From NCBI RefSeq assembly GCF_000949135.2, contig NZ_JTAN02000018.1, forward strand, positions 1 through 64,000: a DNA stretch of 64,000 nt, read 5' to 3'. Below the pieces are notes generated by a model. It worked only from the letters and a program-made list of their open reading frames with translations, did no database searches and was not told the DNA's origin. This stretch comes from Burkholderia sp. USMB20. GTDB taxonomy: Bacteria > Pseudomonadota > Gammaproteobacteria > Burkholderiales > Burkholderiaceae. Of this stretch, positions 8,282 through 20,552 are shown in pieces. The translations under genes and the position numbers were made by a program. Position 1 is the first letter of the stretch, and the number at the start of each line of letters is the position of its first letter.

Positions 8282-9196
8282 ATGAACGAAGGAACGAAGC
8301 GCCGCGCGCGGTACGCCGCCGCGGCACTCGCGTGCGTGCTGTCGCTCGCGCAAGCCGGCCTGCACGCCGAGGAAACCGCCGATGCCGCGAGCGCGGTACA
8401 GGAGGCCGCACTGCCGGCGGAGCTGGCGAAGGTCACGCGCGAGCCGGTCGCGCAGCAGGCGCGCTGGCTGCGCACGGCCGCCCAGCGCGGCGCGCTCGCG
8501 CAACTCGACGACGCGACGCTCACGGCGCTGTTCAAGGCCCTCGATCCGCTCGCCGTACCGCTCTATATCCGCAATGGTCCCAACGGCTATCCGTCGTACC
8601 AGTTCACGATGGTGCGCCAGGAACGCATCAGCGGGAAATGGTCCGACACGCCCGACCGCATGCTCGTGAAGACGACCCGCGAACCGTTGCGCGTTTATGC
8701 GAAATGGCTGGCGAGCGGCGCGCATGCGGGACAGGAGACGATCTACGACACGACGCGGCGCAAGGACGAGATGTACGGCCATCTCGGCGGCCTGCTCGGC
8801 AAGATTCCGTTGTGGACGGCGCTCGACGGTGCACTCGCGCGTGCGCAGTCGAATCACCAGGTGCAGGATCTCGGCACCGAGTTCATCACGAACCTGTACC
8901 TGACCGAAGGAAGGAAATACCAGGAAGCCGGCGTGCAGCGGCCGACCCAGGTGGAGGCGAAGACGATCGGCGGCGTGCGCGTCGTCGCGCTCACCTACGA
9001 GACGCCGACCGGCCGGCCGCAGTTCTACGCGAAAAAGGAAATCCTCGGGCTCGACCTGCACGCGCCCTACTTCAGGACCATCGAGTCCTATGACAACGAC
9101 GGCAGGATCTTCGAACGGATCGTCATCGAGAAAATCGCGCCGGCGACGCTCGACGAATCCGCGTTCGACCCGAAGAACCCGGACTATGCGTTCTGA
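8282..9196 (+). CDS. DUF1571 domain secreted protein
   Basis: 304 residues. It begins with basic residues followed by a hydrophobic stretch and AGLHAEE, a likely Sec signal peptide cleaved near residue 30. The body resembles the DUF1571 family of periplasmic/outer-membrane-associated proteins: the stretch YQFTMVRQERISGKW, then MLVKTTREPLRVYAKW, and LGLDLHAPYF with the closing FDPKNPDYAF. The function of the family is not known to me. The ATG at 8282 has GGAG 10 bp before it; an in-frame ATG at 8261 has none. It starts 29 bp after fadD and is probably co-transcribed, so a role in the envelope linked to lipid metabolism is possible but unproven. Confidence 0.8.
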   Translation: MNEGTKRRARYAAAALACVLSLAQAGLHAEETADAASAVQEAALPAELAKVTREPVAQQARWLRTAAQRGALAQLDDATLTALFKALDPLAVPLYIRNGPNGYPSYQFTMVRQERISGKWSDTPDRMLVKTTREPLRVYAKWLASGAHAGQETIYDTTRRKDEMYGHLGGLLGKIPLWTALDGALARAQSNHQVQDLGTEFITNLYLTEGRKYQEAGVQRPTQVEAKTIGGVRVVALTYETPTGRPQFYAKKEILGLDLHAPYFRTIESYDNDGRIFERIVIEKIAPATLDESAFDPKNPDYAF

Positions 9197-9229
9197 TCGT
9201 CACCGGCGTCGGCGCCACGCACGTCGCGC

Positions 9230-9514
9230 TCAATCATCATCGTCGTCGTGATGATGCTTGTGCCAATGCTTGTAATAATGCTTGCGCCATTTCCGATAGC
9301 CGTCGTCGTCCTCGTCGCCGTAGTAGCCGTATCCGTAACCCGGATAAGCGACCACCGCAGGCTGCGGCGCCACATAGACCGGCGCCGGTTCGACATAGAC
9401 CGGTGCGACCGGCACGCCGATGCCCACCGACAGGTCGACGCGCCCCGCCATTGCACTGCCGGAAGCGAGCAACGCCACACTCCCGATCCACACCGCCAAT
9501 CCCCTCTTGTTCAT
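9230..9514 (-). CDS. Small secreted protein with His/Asp-rich C-terminus
   Basis: 94 residues. Residues 1-24 (KRGLAVWIGSVALLASGSAMA) form a clear Sec signal peptide with AMA cleavage site. The middle is a proline/valine/tyrosine stretch (VYVEPAPVYVAPQP, then GYGYGYYGDEDDDGY). The end is strongly charged (HYYKHWHKHHHDDDDD), a pattern able to bind divalent metals. Similar small proteins are common in Burkholderia, with no settled role. The ATG follows AAGGGG at good spacing. It is convergent with the DUF1571 gene and divergent from hfq, and CGTAACG sites lie in the shared upstream region. Confidence 0.75.
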   Translation of the reverse strand: MNKRGLAVWIGSVALLASGSAMAGRVDLSVGIGVPVAPVYVEPAPVYVAPQPAVVAYPGYGYGYYGDEDDDGYRKWRKHYYKHWHKHHHDDDDD

Positions 9515-9604
9515 GTTCCCCTTCCCGGATCCGCCGGCCTGCCCGGCATGCGCGTGGAATGTAATCCCGCCGCGCGCCGCCAGGTGCTACGCCATTGCGA
9601 GATT

Positions 9605-9628
9605 CGTAACGCGACGTAACGAAACGGC
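9605..9628. promoter_or_regulatory. CGTAACG direct repeat related to the sigma-54 upstream elements
   Basis: CGTAACG occurs at 9605-9611 and 9615-9621 and runs into AAACGGC. ACGAAACGGC is shared exactly with 24701-24710 upstream of the sigma-54 promoter of the lipoprotein operon. It lies between the divergent His-rich protein gene and hfq. Which gene it controls, if any, is unknown; no sigma-54 promoter is visible beside it. Confidence 0.35.
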
Positions 9629-9809
9629 ACTAGCCATTCGACCGAATCGCGAAAATGCACGGGAACGTCTATAGTGGGTTACGGTTCGACACAATCACGA
9701 CTGCGCGCTGGTGGAACGAACAGGGTAAAATCCCGCCAAACACTTGGTGGGCAACCACGCCACACACACGCACAACATATTCTCTGACGCAGGCTCCTGC
9801 CGCACCTCA

Positions 9810-10375
9810 ATGGCCAATCCCGCAGAATCCCATCCGCAAAACGACTTCATCAATTCGGCGCGCAAGGAACGTAAGCGTGTTGAAATCTATCTCGTCAACG
9901 GCATTCGTCTGACGGGATGTATCGAGTCGTTCGACCAGTACCTGGTGATGCTGCGCACCCCCGTGGGTCTGCAAGGCATCTACAAGCGTGCGATTTCCAC
10001 GATCCAGCTCGACACGGGCGGCTCGCGCCCGGGCGGCGGCGGTCCCCGCGGCCCGCGGCCGGCGGTCGGCCGGGCGGCCGCGAAGGCGGCGGCCACAGCC
10101 CGTACGGCTCGCATGGCGGCTCCCGCGAATCGCGTGGCGACGGCGGCGGCTACGGCTCGCGCGAGCCGCGTGAAGGTTACGGTTCCCGTGAACCGCGCGA
10201 GGGTTATGGCGCGCCGCGCGAGCCCCGCGAAGGCTATGGCGCCCCGCGCGAAAGCTACGGCGCACCGCGCGATGCCGGCGACGCATCGGGCAACACGTCG
10301 CCGTCCGACGCACGCGGCGGCAACGGGCCGGTGATCGTCACGCGCCGCCGGCGAATCGTGCCGGACGGCCAGTAA
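9810..10375 (+). CDS. hfq2: Hfq RNA chaperone with long Gly/Arg tail, frameshifted
   Basis: Residues 1-70 form the Sm-like Hfq core: Sm1 around [13 protein letters not shown] and Sm2 around YKRAISTIQ, the usual RNA-binding hexamer that helps small RNAs pair with mRNAs. In the open frame the core runs into an Ala/Arg-rich tail and stops at 10334. In the -1 frame the sequence reads [20 protein letters not shown], then repeated SREPREGYG, and ends at 10375. Adding one G near 10057-10059 joins the two into 188 residues, the length I recall for Hfq2 of B. cenocepacia. So this is a long-tailed Hfq2 with a single-base deletion, either real or a sequencing error. The core is intact in both cases. Confidence 0.9.
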
Positions 10376-10380
10376 AACAA

Positions 10381-10410
10381 AAGGGCAAGCCAGGCGGCTT
10401 GCCCTTTTTT
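10381..10410 (+). terminator. Intrinsic terminator of hfq
   Basis: An 11-bp perfect stem (AAGGGCAAGCC) with a 4-base loop is followed by a run of T, starting 6 bp after the intact-frame stop. Its position fits the 10375 stop better than 10334. Confidence 0.92.
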
Positions 10411-10458
10411 CTGGCGGATCGGCGCGGCATGTCGCCGCACCGGCCGTGCCGTGATCGC

Positions 10459-11166
10459 TCAGTGTGCCGTCGTCGGCAAACCTGCGTCGGCCTCCCGCTG
10501 CAGCGAACGCACCTGCTGCTGCAACGCGCGCAGTTGCGACTGAAGCGCCGCCTGTTGCGCCTGCAGCGCCGCCGTTTCGTTGCGGACGCTCTTCTGGCGA
10601 TCCGCGACCGCCGCCTGCTGCTCGCGGGCGATCGAGATATCGGCCTGCAGACGCCGCGCCCGCTCCTGCGCGACTTCGATCTGCCGATCCGTCTGCACCT
10701 TCTGCGACTCCAGCTTCGCCGCACGCAGCTCGTTGACGGACAGCCGTTCGGCCTGACGCGAGAAATCGCGATAGATCGCTTCCGCGCGCGATTCGTCGTA
10801 AGTCTTGATCACGCGCCAGAACGCCTTCTGCTGGAACAGCGCGACGAAATAGGAACCGTCCTTCACGCTGAACAGCTGGCTCGCGCCGTAGCTGCCGTTA
10901 TAGCTGGTGCGCATTTCCGTCAGCGAATGCGCCTGGATCTGGCGCTGCAGTTCGTCAACCGTGCTCTGCCCCGTCGTCTCGCCTGCCTGCGGCTGTATCG
11001 AGGTTTGAACCTGCTGATCAATCACCGGAATCGCCGCCACCGGTGCCGACGCCTGCTGTACCGCGGGCGATGCATTGCCCGCCAATCCCTGCGCGAACGC
11101 GCCCTGCATGCCTCCCATCATCGCGAGCAACACCCACGCCCGCCCCAACCCCGTCATATGGCTCAT
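10459..11166 (-). CDS. DUF2968 exported coiled-coil protein
   Basis: 235 residues. Residues 1-25 are a signal peptide ending GAFA-Q. The region 75-125 (EMRTSYNGSYGASQLFSVKDGSYFVALFQQKAFWRVIKTYDE) is the conserved core of DUF2968, seen mainly in Burkholderia. Residues 130-230 form a long heptad-type helix rich in Ala, Gln, Glu and Arg, almost certainly a coiled coil. The protein is therefore periplasmic or envelope-attached. Its function is unknown. It is the last gene in the direction of the Tad operon, 54 bp after the sigma-54 regulator, and could be co-transcribed. The ATG follows AGGAA; an ATG three codons later is an alternative. Confidence 0.75.
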   Translation of the reverse strand: MSHMTGLGRAWVLLAMMGGMQGAFAQGLAGNASPAVQQASAPVAAIPVIDQQVQTSIQPQAGETTGQSTVDELQRQIQAHSLTEMRTSYNGSYGASQLFSVKDGSYFVALFQQKAFWRVIKTYDESRAEAIYRDFSRQAERLSVNELRAAKLESQKVQTDRQIEVAQERARRLQADISIAREQQAAVADRQKSVRNETAALQAQQAALQSQLRALQQQVRSLQREADAGLPTTAH

Positions 11167-11220
11167 GAATTTTGATTCCTGCCCGTGTCGTTGTAATTCA
11201 GCGCGATTTTATCGCATTAA

Positions 11221-14660
<3,440 letters not shown>

Positions 14661-14665
14661 CTTGC

Positions 14666-14995
14666 TTACTGCGTGCTCTGCCCACTACCCGACATACCGC
14701 CGGACGAACTGCCCAGCTGCGTGCTCATCGACTCCGGAATCTTGTTCTTGAACGAATCGAGGTAGCGCTGGTAGACCAGCGACGCGACGTCGCCGAGCAT
14801 CGGCTGCACCGGTGCCGAAGCGCGGTTGTCCCGCTGGATCGAGAGCCATTGTTTCGTCGAATGGTCGACGTCGGATGCGGCCGGCGCTGTTGCGTCTTGC
14901 GCCTGTGCGGCTACGGCCCCCATCGCCATCGTCATGATCGTGCCCAGCACCACGATGCGGTGCGCAAACTCGTTTCGGTAATGTTTATTGTTCAT
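14666..14995 (-). CDS. DUF3613 small exported protein of the Tad operon
   Basis: 109 residues with a signal peptide (IVVLGTIMTMAMGAVAAQAQ) and a short mature part. The segment TKQWLSIQRDNRASA followed by LVYQRYLDSFK is the DUF3613 signature; members are found in Tad/Flp clusters of Burkholderia and relatives. The C-terminus is Ser/Gly-rich. Role unknown, presumably a periplasmic accessory of pilus assembly. ATG at 14995 follows GGGGGAA at the correct distance; an in-frame upstream ATG at 15019 overlaps tadD and is not preferred. It lies between tadD and tadG with near-zero spacing. Confidence 0.8.
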   Translation of the reverse strand: MNNKHYRNEFAHRIVVLGTIMTMAMGAVAAQAQDATAPAASDVDHSTKQWLSIQRDNRASAPVQPMLGDVASLVYQRYLDSFKNKIPESMSTQLGSSSGGMSGSGQSTQ

Positions 14996-15015
14996 GTCGT
15001 TCCCCCGCCTGTCGT

Positions 15016-15858
15016 TCATTGTGCAAACCGTTGCAGTAGCGGCACGGTCTGGTCATAGCCGAAATTGTTTGCCATCGGTGTAATGGGCGCGTTCGCAGCA
15101 CGCCGCGATACGACCGGCGGCGTCGCAACCGCACGCTGCTGCGCCCGTGCGGCGGCCACAATCCTTGCGGCATCGCTCGTGATGTCCTTGCGGATTTCTG
15201 CCGCCAGACGCTGCTGGCTCATCAGCCGCTGCGCGTCCTGTGTGCGCCCGGCCGCTAGGAGATACAGCGCGAGATTGCTGACGATCTTCGGATTACGTTG
15301 ATCCAGTTCCGCGGCCTTCATCAGCGGCACTCGCGCACCGACCACATCGCCGTTACGCAATTTCGCATAGGCGAGATCGGACAGCAGCGATGCGTCGGTC
15401 GGCGCAAGCTCGGACGCCTGCGTCAATGCCTGTACCGCCTGGCCGAAATCGCCGGCCGCACCGGCGATCAACCCGAGCCCGCGATAACCGCGCGCGGCGA
15501 GCGGCGTCTTCAGCAACTGCGTATAGGCCGCCGCGCTCGCGGCCGGCTGGTCGGTCATGCGCAGCGCGTCCGCGCGCAGCAGGATCGTGTCCGGTGACAC
15601 GCCGTACGCCTTGTCGTATGCGTCGATGTGCGCAAGCGACGCATAAAAGAGACCCTGCGCCTGCATCCGCTGGATCAAACCGAGATACATCGCGGGCGTA
15701 TCCGGCACCGCCTGCTTCTGGTCGGCCGCCTGAATCAGCGCCGCGCGCTCGACCTGCGCACCGACGCCGTACCCGCTTTCCTTGGTCGCGCAAGCGCCGA
15801 GCAGCAGCACCGCTGCCGCCATACTTGCCTGCGTCCCCATCCTGCCGATCCGCTTCAT
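15016..15858 (-). CDS. tadD: TadD tetratricopeptide lipoprotein
   Basis: 280 residues. A signal peptide ends with LLLGAC (Cys23), a lipobox, so the protein is lipid-anchored. Residues 60-220 contain tetratricopeptide repeats, for example the helix pairs around AAAYTQLLKTPLAARGYRGL and LSDLAYAKLRNGDVVGA. TadD lipoproteins of Flp systems are thought to be pilotins or scaffolds for the secretin RcpA. It lies between tadC (18 bp) and the DUF3613 gene. Confidence 0.88.
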   Translation of the reverse strand: MKRIGRMGTQASMAAAVLLLGACATKESGYGVGAQVERAALIQAADQKQAVPDTPAMYLGLIQRMQAQGLFYASLAHIDAYDKAYGVSPDTILLRADALRMTDQPAASAAAYTQLLKTPLAARGYRGLGLIAGAAGDFGQAVQALTQASELAPTDASLLSDLAYAKLRNGDVVGARVPLMKAAELDQRNPKIVSNLALYLLAAGRTQDAQRLMSQQRLAAEIRKDITSDAARIVAAARAQQRAVATPPVVSRRAANAPITPMANNFGYDQTVPLLQRFAQ

Positions 15859-15876
15859 CGTCTTTCCTTCCCCCCA

Positions 15877-16869
15877 TCAATGATGCGCCGACAGCGCATG
15901 CATCACTGCCAGAAAGCCGGGGCCCGCCGTCACGATCAACAGTGCGGGCAACAGCGTCAGGACCATGACACCCGTCATCTTCACGGTCAATCGACCGATG
16001 CGCTCGCGCAGCATCGCGCGGCGCGTCTCTCGCAGTCGGTCACCGAACTGCTTGAGCGGTTCCTGTACCGCGCCGCCATGCTTGTCGACCTGCACCATCA
16101 AGCGGGCAATCGCGCGCAAGTCCTCGTTGTCGAAGCCGCCCGACAACCTTTGCATCGACTGGTCGCGCGTGCGGCCCGCCGCAAACTGACGCTGCGCGAT
16201 TCCAACCTCGGACGACAGCACCGGCATCATCCCGCGGAAATCGTTCGTCACGACCTGCAGGCTTTGATCCAGCGACAGTCCGACGCCCTGCAACAAGCGC
16301 AGCATGTCGACGAACAGCGGTAGTTCGTCGACGACGCTTTGGCGACGGGCCGCAGCACGGCGTTGCACGACAAGCTTCGGTAACATGAAGCCAAGCGCGA
16401 GTGCGGCGAACATCCCGATCATCCAGTATCCGCCCTTCATTCGCCCACTGGCCAATATCGCGAACACAAGCGGCAACACGATCCCGCAAGCGATCCGCGC
16501 GCTCAGGAACAGTCCGCGCGTGCGTGCGTCGACGTATCCGCATTGCTCGAGCAGACGACGATCCTCTTCCGCGACGATGTGCTTGCCCAATCCGGTATCG
16601 AGCCAGCGCAGCCCCGCCGCAGACAATCGTGCGAGCATCCGCTCGATGCGCTGCTGGCCACGCGTGTCCGGTCTCGCTTCTGTACGTTCTTCCGTCGAGG
16701 TCCGTAGCCTGGCCGCTTCGAGTGCTGCCATGCGCTGGTCGAGCGCATCGGCCAGCGCGCGTTCGGCACGCGACGTGGCGCTCGCACGCAGCAACGCGAT
16801 CATGCCAAGCAAGAGCACGCCCACCGCGCCGAGCGCCAGGGCAATCGAGCCGATCTGAGTTGCCGTCAT
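15877..16869 (-). CDS. tadC: TadC inner-membrane platform protein
   Basis: 330 residues with one N-terminal and three or four further hydrophobic helices and a T2SSF (GspF-like) domain: the cytoplasmic stretch DELPLFVDMLRLLQGVGLSL and the repeat-like LSGGFDNEDLRAIARLMVQ. With TadB it forms the membrane platform on which the TadA ATPase works to assemble Flp pili. ATG at 16869 follows AGGTGA and begins 4 bp after the tadB stop. The order tadA-tadB-tadC is conserved in Tad systems. Confidence 0.92.
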   Translation of the reverse strand: MTATQIGSIALALGAVGVLLLGMIALLRASATSRAERALADALDQRMAALEAARLRTSTEERTEARPDTRGQQRIERMLARLSAAGLRWLDTGLGKHIVAEEDRRLLEQCGYVDARTRGLFLSARIACGIVLPLVFAILASGRMKGGYWMIGMFAALALGFMLPKLVVQRRAAARRQSVVDELPLFVDMLRLLQGVGLSLDQSLQVVTNDFRGMMPVLSSEVGIAQRQFAAGRTRDQSMQRLSGGFDNEDLRAIARLMVQVDKHGGAVQEPLKQFGDRLRETRRAMLRERIGRLTVKMTGVMVLTLLPALLIVTAGPGFLAVMHALSAHH

Positions 16870-16873
16870 CGCA

Positions 16874-17866
16874 TCACCTGAGTCGAGCCATTCGATACAA
16901 CCACACGCTCCCGGCAACCTGCATCAGGAACGCGAAAACGAGGAGCGTGCGCCCGTTCGGATCAATCCACATGCCTTCCAGATACTTCGGATTTGTCATC
17001 ACGACAAAACTGCCGATCGCGATCGGCAGCATCACGAGCACGAACGCGGACAGCCGCGTCTCCGCCGACATCGCCGTCAGTTCGCGCTCGGCCTGCTCGA
17101 GATCGCGCATGAACACAGCCATACGTTCGAGCATCACGTCCGCACGACCGCCATACTTGACCGACAGCCGCAGCACCGAGCCGAGCAGTTCGAATTCCTG
17201 CGTCCGGTATATCTTCGCGATATGGAGCATCGCGCGATCGATCTCGACACCTGTGCGCAACATCCGGGAGACGTGATCGAGACACCCCCGCAGCGGCTCC
17301 TCGGTCGTCAGCAGCGCTGCCTGAAATGCGGCCGGCACGCTGTTACCGAGCGTCACCAGTCGCACGATCCCGTCGAGAAACGACGGGATCTGCCGGACGA
17401 TCTTCAGTCGCCGACGCTGAATTCGCGAGGCGAGCCAGATGCCAAGAATCGCGCTTCCGCAGACGAGCGCCGCGAAACATGCGAGCGCGCCGCCGCGACT
17501 GCCCGCGATTGCCGCAATCGCGACGAGCGCGGTCAGTGCGCCGACCGCCTTGCCGCGCGCGCCTTCGATCCCGGCGCGGTTCACGAGGTTGGCCAAATAT
17601 TCCGCCGTCACCCCGTACCAGTGCGTCCAGAACGCATCCGACGACGCATTGCGTACGCCGCCGGATGAAGACACAGAGCGCGACGCAGCGGATGCCGCCG
17701 GTTTCGCGGCAGGTGCCGCCGCGCGCGCACCGGGCTCGAGCCGACTGTCGATGAAGCGCTTTGCATCGGTACGCACACGCCGGGTTTCCGCATGTCGCCA
17801 CAGCATCAATGCCGATGCCGCGCACAGCATCGCGACCGCGAGCACCCAGATCATCGCGCTATACAT
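16874..17866 (-). CDS. tadB: TadB inner-membrane platform protein
   Basis: 330 residues. An N-terminal helix (MIWVLAVAMLCAASALMLW) precedes a basic linker and a T2SSF domain: IPSFLDGIVRLVTLGNSVPAAF, then LLGSVLRLSVKYGGRADVMLERM, then two C-terminal helices. It pairs with TadC as the GspF-like platform. The ATG at 17866 overlaps the last 8 bp of tadA, a sign of translational coupling. An upstream in-frame extension would lie entirely within tadA's glycine-rich end and is rejected. Confidence 0.92.
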   Translation of the reverse strand: MYSAMIWVLAVAMLCAASALMLWRHAETRRVRTDAKRFIDSRLEPGARAAAPAAKPAASAASRSVSSSGGVRNASSDAFWTHWYGVTAEYLANLVNRAGIEGARGKAVGALTALVAIAAIAGSRGGALACFAALVCGSAILGIWLASRIQRRRLKIVRQIPSFLDGIVRLVTLGNSVPAAFQAALLTTEEPLRGCLDHVSRMLRTGVEIDRAMLHIAKIYRTQEFELLGSVLRLSVKYGGRADVMLERMAVFMRDLEQAERELTAMSAETRLSAFVLVMLPIAIGSFVVMTNPKYLEGMWIDPNGRTLLVFAFLMQVAGSVWLYRMARLR

Positions 17867-19214
17867 TGAAGCCCCCGCCGCGACCGAAGCCGCCGCCGCC
17901 GAACCCACCACCGCCCAGTCCGCTGTTCGTCAACGCCTGGCGAAAACGCGCGAGCTTCGGCGAATGCGGATGAATGCCCAGCGACTCCCAGTGATCGACT
18001 TCCTCGCCCTCCGGCGTGACGCGCGCTTCGTAGCGATACAGCTCCTGCGTCGCGATGATGTTGTCGGACAGCCCAGTCACCTCGGTGATCGACAGAATCC
18101 GGCGGCGCCCATTCGACAGGCGTCCGATCTGCACGATGAAGTCGATCGCGTTCGCGATCTGGCGACGCAGGCTCGATTCGGTTCCCTGGAAGCCCGCGAA
18201 GCCGGCGAGCATCTCGAGACGGTACAGGCACTCGCGCGGCGAACTCGCGTGCACGGTGCCCATCGAGCCGTCGTGGCCCGTGTTCATGGCCTGAAGCATT
18301 TCGAGCACTTCACCGCCGCGCACTTCGCCGACGATGATCCGGTCCGGACGCATCCGCAGCGTATTGCGCAACAGATCGCGAATCGTCACGACGCCACTAC
18401 CGTCGAACCCGCCCGGCCGGCTTTCGAGCCGCACGACGTGCGGATGGTTCAGCGACAGTTCCGCCGTATCCTCGATCGTCACGACACGCTCGGCCTCCGG
18501 AATGTGGAACGCGAGCGCATTGAGCAGCGACGTCTTGCCCGAGCTCGTGCCACCCGACACGAGCACGTTGCAGCGGGCCTCGACCGCCGCCTCGAGCAAT
18601 GCACCGATCTCTTCGTTGTACGTGCCGTTACCGAGCAGGTCCGAGGGCTTGAGCGGGTCCTTGCGGAATTTCCGGATCGACACGATCGGGCCGTCGATCG
18701 ACAGCGGCTCGATCACGACGTTCACGCGGCCGCCGTCGGGCAGTCGCGCGTCGACCATCGGGTTCGATTCATCGAGACGGCGCCCGATCGGCGCGAGGAT
18801 CCGGCGCACGATTCGCAGCAAATGCGCGTTGTCGGTGAAGCGCACCGGCAGCTTCGCTAGGATCCCGTGACGCGACACGTACACGTCGTTGTAGCCGTTG
18901 ATCAGGATGTCCTCGACCGCCGGATCCGCGAGCAGATCCTCGATCGGCCCGAAGCCCGCGAGTTCCTTCGTCAGCGCCTCGGCGATCGCACGCACCTCGT
19001 TCTCGTTGAGCGGAATGCGGCGCAGGCGCACGAAGCTGTCGATCTCGAGATCGACGAACTGATTGATCGCCTGGCGGGACCATCGGCCGAACTCGGCGCC
19101 CAGTTCCTCGATGCGCGTCAGCAAATGCTCGTGCGCGGCATTCTTGATGTCGTGGAATTGCTGCGTCTGGGAGAACGGCGCTGCGCCGTCGGCGAATTGA
19201 ATGTCGTGTGCCAT
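17859..19214 (-). CDS. tadA: TadA/CpaF pilus assembly ATPase
   Basis: 451 residues. A type II/IV secretion ATPase that powers Flp pilus assembly at the inner membrane. Walker A is GGTSSGKTS (221-229), the Asp box TIEDTAEL (246-253), Walker B RIIVGEVRGGE (292-302) and the His box HDGSMGTVHA (314-323). The N-terminal domain includes IEDLLADPAVEDILINGYNDV, typical of CpaF. The last 25 residues are a glycine/phenylalanine tail (GGGGFGGGGFGRGGG), unusual but harmless in location. It starts 3 bp after the tadZ stop and overlaps tadB. Confidence 0.95.
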   Translation of the reverse strand: MAHDIQFADGAAPFSQTQQFHDIKNAAHEHLLTRIEELGAEFGRWSRQAINQFVDLEIDSFVRLRRIPLNENEVRAIAEALTKELAGFGPIEDLLADPAVEDILINGYNDVYVSRHGILAKLPVRFTDNAHLLRIVRRILAPIGRRLDESNPMVDARLPDGGRVNVVIEPLSIDGPIVSIRKFRKDPLKPSDLLGNGTYNEEIGALLEAAVEARCNVLVSGGTSSGKTSLLNALAFHIPEAERVVTIEDTAELSLNHPHVVRLESRPGGFDGSGVVTIRDLLRNTLRMRPDRIIVGEVRGGEVLEMLQAMNTGHDGSMGTVHASSPRECLYRLEMLAGFAGFQGTESSLRRQIANAIDFIVQIGRLSNGRRRILSITEVTGLSDNIIATQELYRYEARVTPEGEEVDHWESLGIHPHSPKLARFRQALTNSGLGGGGFGGGGFGRGGGFNV

Positions 19215-19217
19215 CGG

Positions 19218-20492
19218 TTATGACCGCTTGGACGAGGGTTGAATGAAACGTTTGAGTGCGGACAGGCCGGGCGCCGCGCGCGACGCGCCCGCCATGCCAG
19301 ATACGCCGGGCAACCGCGTCGCGAGGGATTCGAGTGCGCGCACGTAAGGATCGCGCTCCGCCGCATCGACAACGAGCCGCCCCTGGTTCGCTGCGTGGCC
19401 AATCGCGACGCGACGCGCGGGCAAGGTGCCGACCAGCGCGACGCCAAGACGCTCCGCGATCTGTCCAGGCATCAGGTCCAGCGCGGGATCGTACTGGTTG
19501 ACCACAAGCTTCACACGGTCGGTATCGACGCCCGCATCGCGCAGTCCGGTAAGCAGATCGGCCGCCGACACGATCGATGCGACGCCCTGGTCGCACACGA
19601 GCCACGCCTCGTCGGCCGCTGCGGCGATCTGCGTGACGAACTCGCGATTCGAAAACCCGCCCAGATCCACGACCTGCTGGTCGAAGAACGCGCGAAAGCG
19701 GTTCAGCAAACCGATGCACGACGCATAGGACACGTCGCGCAACGCGCCGAGGTCCGGCGGCAGCGTCGTCAGCGCGACGCCGCTTTGGTGGCGCGTGAGC
19801 GCGGTGTTCACGAAAGTGCGATCGATGCGGCGCAGATTCTGCACGGCGTCGATGAAATGGAATTCGCAGCGCGTGTTCAGGAACAGCGCGCCGTCACCGG
19901 GCGGCAGCCCGAGATCGACCAGCGCGGTCTGGCGACCGGCCGGCGCGCCGCCGTCCGGGCCGCCAGCCGCACCGGGCCCGAGCGCGCGCTTTTGCAGCCA
20001 GACCGCGAGGTTCGCGGCGAGCGTGCTGACGCCCATGCCGGCACGTGCGCCGAGCAACGCGACGACCTTGCCGTGGCGGCTCGTCGGCTCGCCGACGTGG
20101 GACAGCAATCCGCGCGTCGTCCGCAGTGCATCCTCGGCCGACGCCGACACGTCGATGAAATCGCGCACGCCCGCGCGCAGTGCTGCGAGCGTGCTCTCCG
20201 GCTGGGCGAGCGAGCCCAGCGCGACAATCGGCAACCCCGGATGTGCCGCGCGTACCGCGGCCGCAGCGACGCTCGCTGCTTCGCTACGTTCGGAGAAATC
20301 GATGAACACGAGGGCCGGGTTGAGCCCCGTGATGCGCTGACCAAGCACGCCCGGCTCCAGCGACGCGGCCTCGACCGCACCGGCCGACACCAGCGTATCG
20401 GCCAGCCAGCGCACATGCGCTTCCTTTGTCGATGCGCAAACGAAGTAGTCGGTCACGGCGGGTTCACACAACGATTGGGTTCGTGCATTCAT
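19218..20492 (-). CDS. tadZ: TadZ/CpaE pilus localisation protein with degenerate P-loop
   Basis: 424 residues. Residues 15-135 form a receiver-like domain and 140-400 a ParA/MinD-like ATPase domain, the TadZ/CpaE architecture that places the Tad machine in the cell. The nucleotide loop reads GARAGMGVST (148-157). Relative to KGGxGKT of ParA, the signature lysine is Arg and the invariant lysine is Val, so ATP hydrolysis is doubtful, in line with the divergent loops known in this family. The later DLGGFSNREFV aligns with the ParA Walker B region. ATG at 20492 is preceded by GAGGG at 9 bp; a GTG 9 bp earlier is possible. Confidence 0.88.
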   Translation of the reverse strand: MNARTQSLCEPAVTDYFVCASTKEAHVRWLADTLVSAGAVEAASLEPGVLGQRITGLNPALVFIDFSERSEAASVAAAAVRAAHPGLPIVALGSLAQPESTLAALRAGVRDFIDVSASAEDALRTTRGLLSHVGEPTSRHGKVVALLGARAGMGVSTLAANLAVWLQKRALGPGAAGGPDGGAPAGRQTALVDLGLPPGDGALFLNTRCEFHFIDAVQNLRRIDRTFVNTALTRHQSGVALTTLPPDLGALRDVSYASCIGLLNRFRAFFDQQVVDLGGFSNREFVTQIAAAADEAWLVCDQGVASIVSAADLLTGLRDAGVDTDRVKLVVNQYDPALDLMPGQIAERLGVALVGTLPARRVAIGHAANQGRLVVDAAERDPYVRALESLATRLPGVSGMAGASRAAPGLSALKRFIQPSSKRS

Positions 20493-20552
20493 GTCGAACA
20501 CCCTCGATTACGCAAGGCGTAGCGGTGTGCCACGACGCGCAATGCCTCAAAT

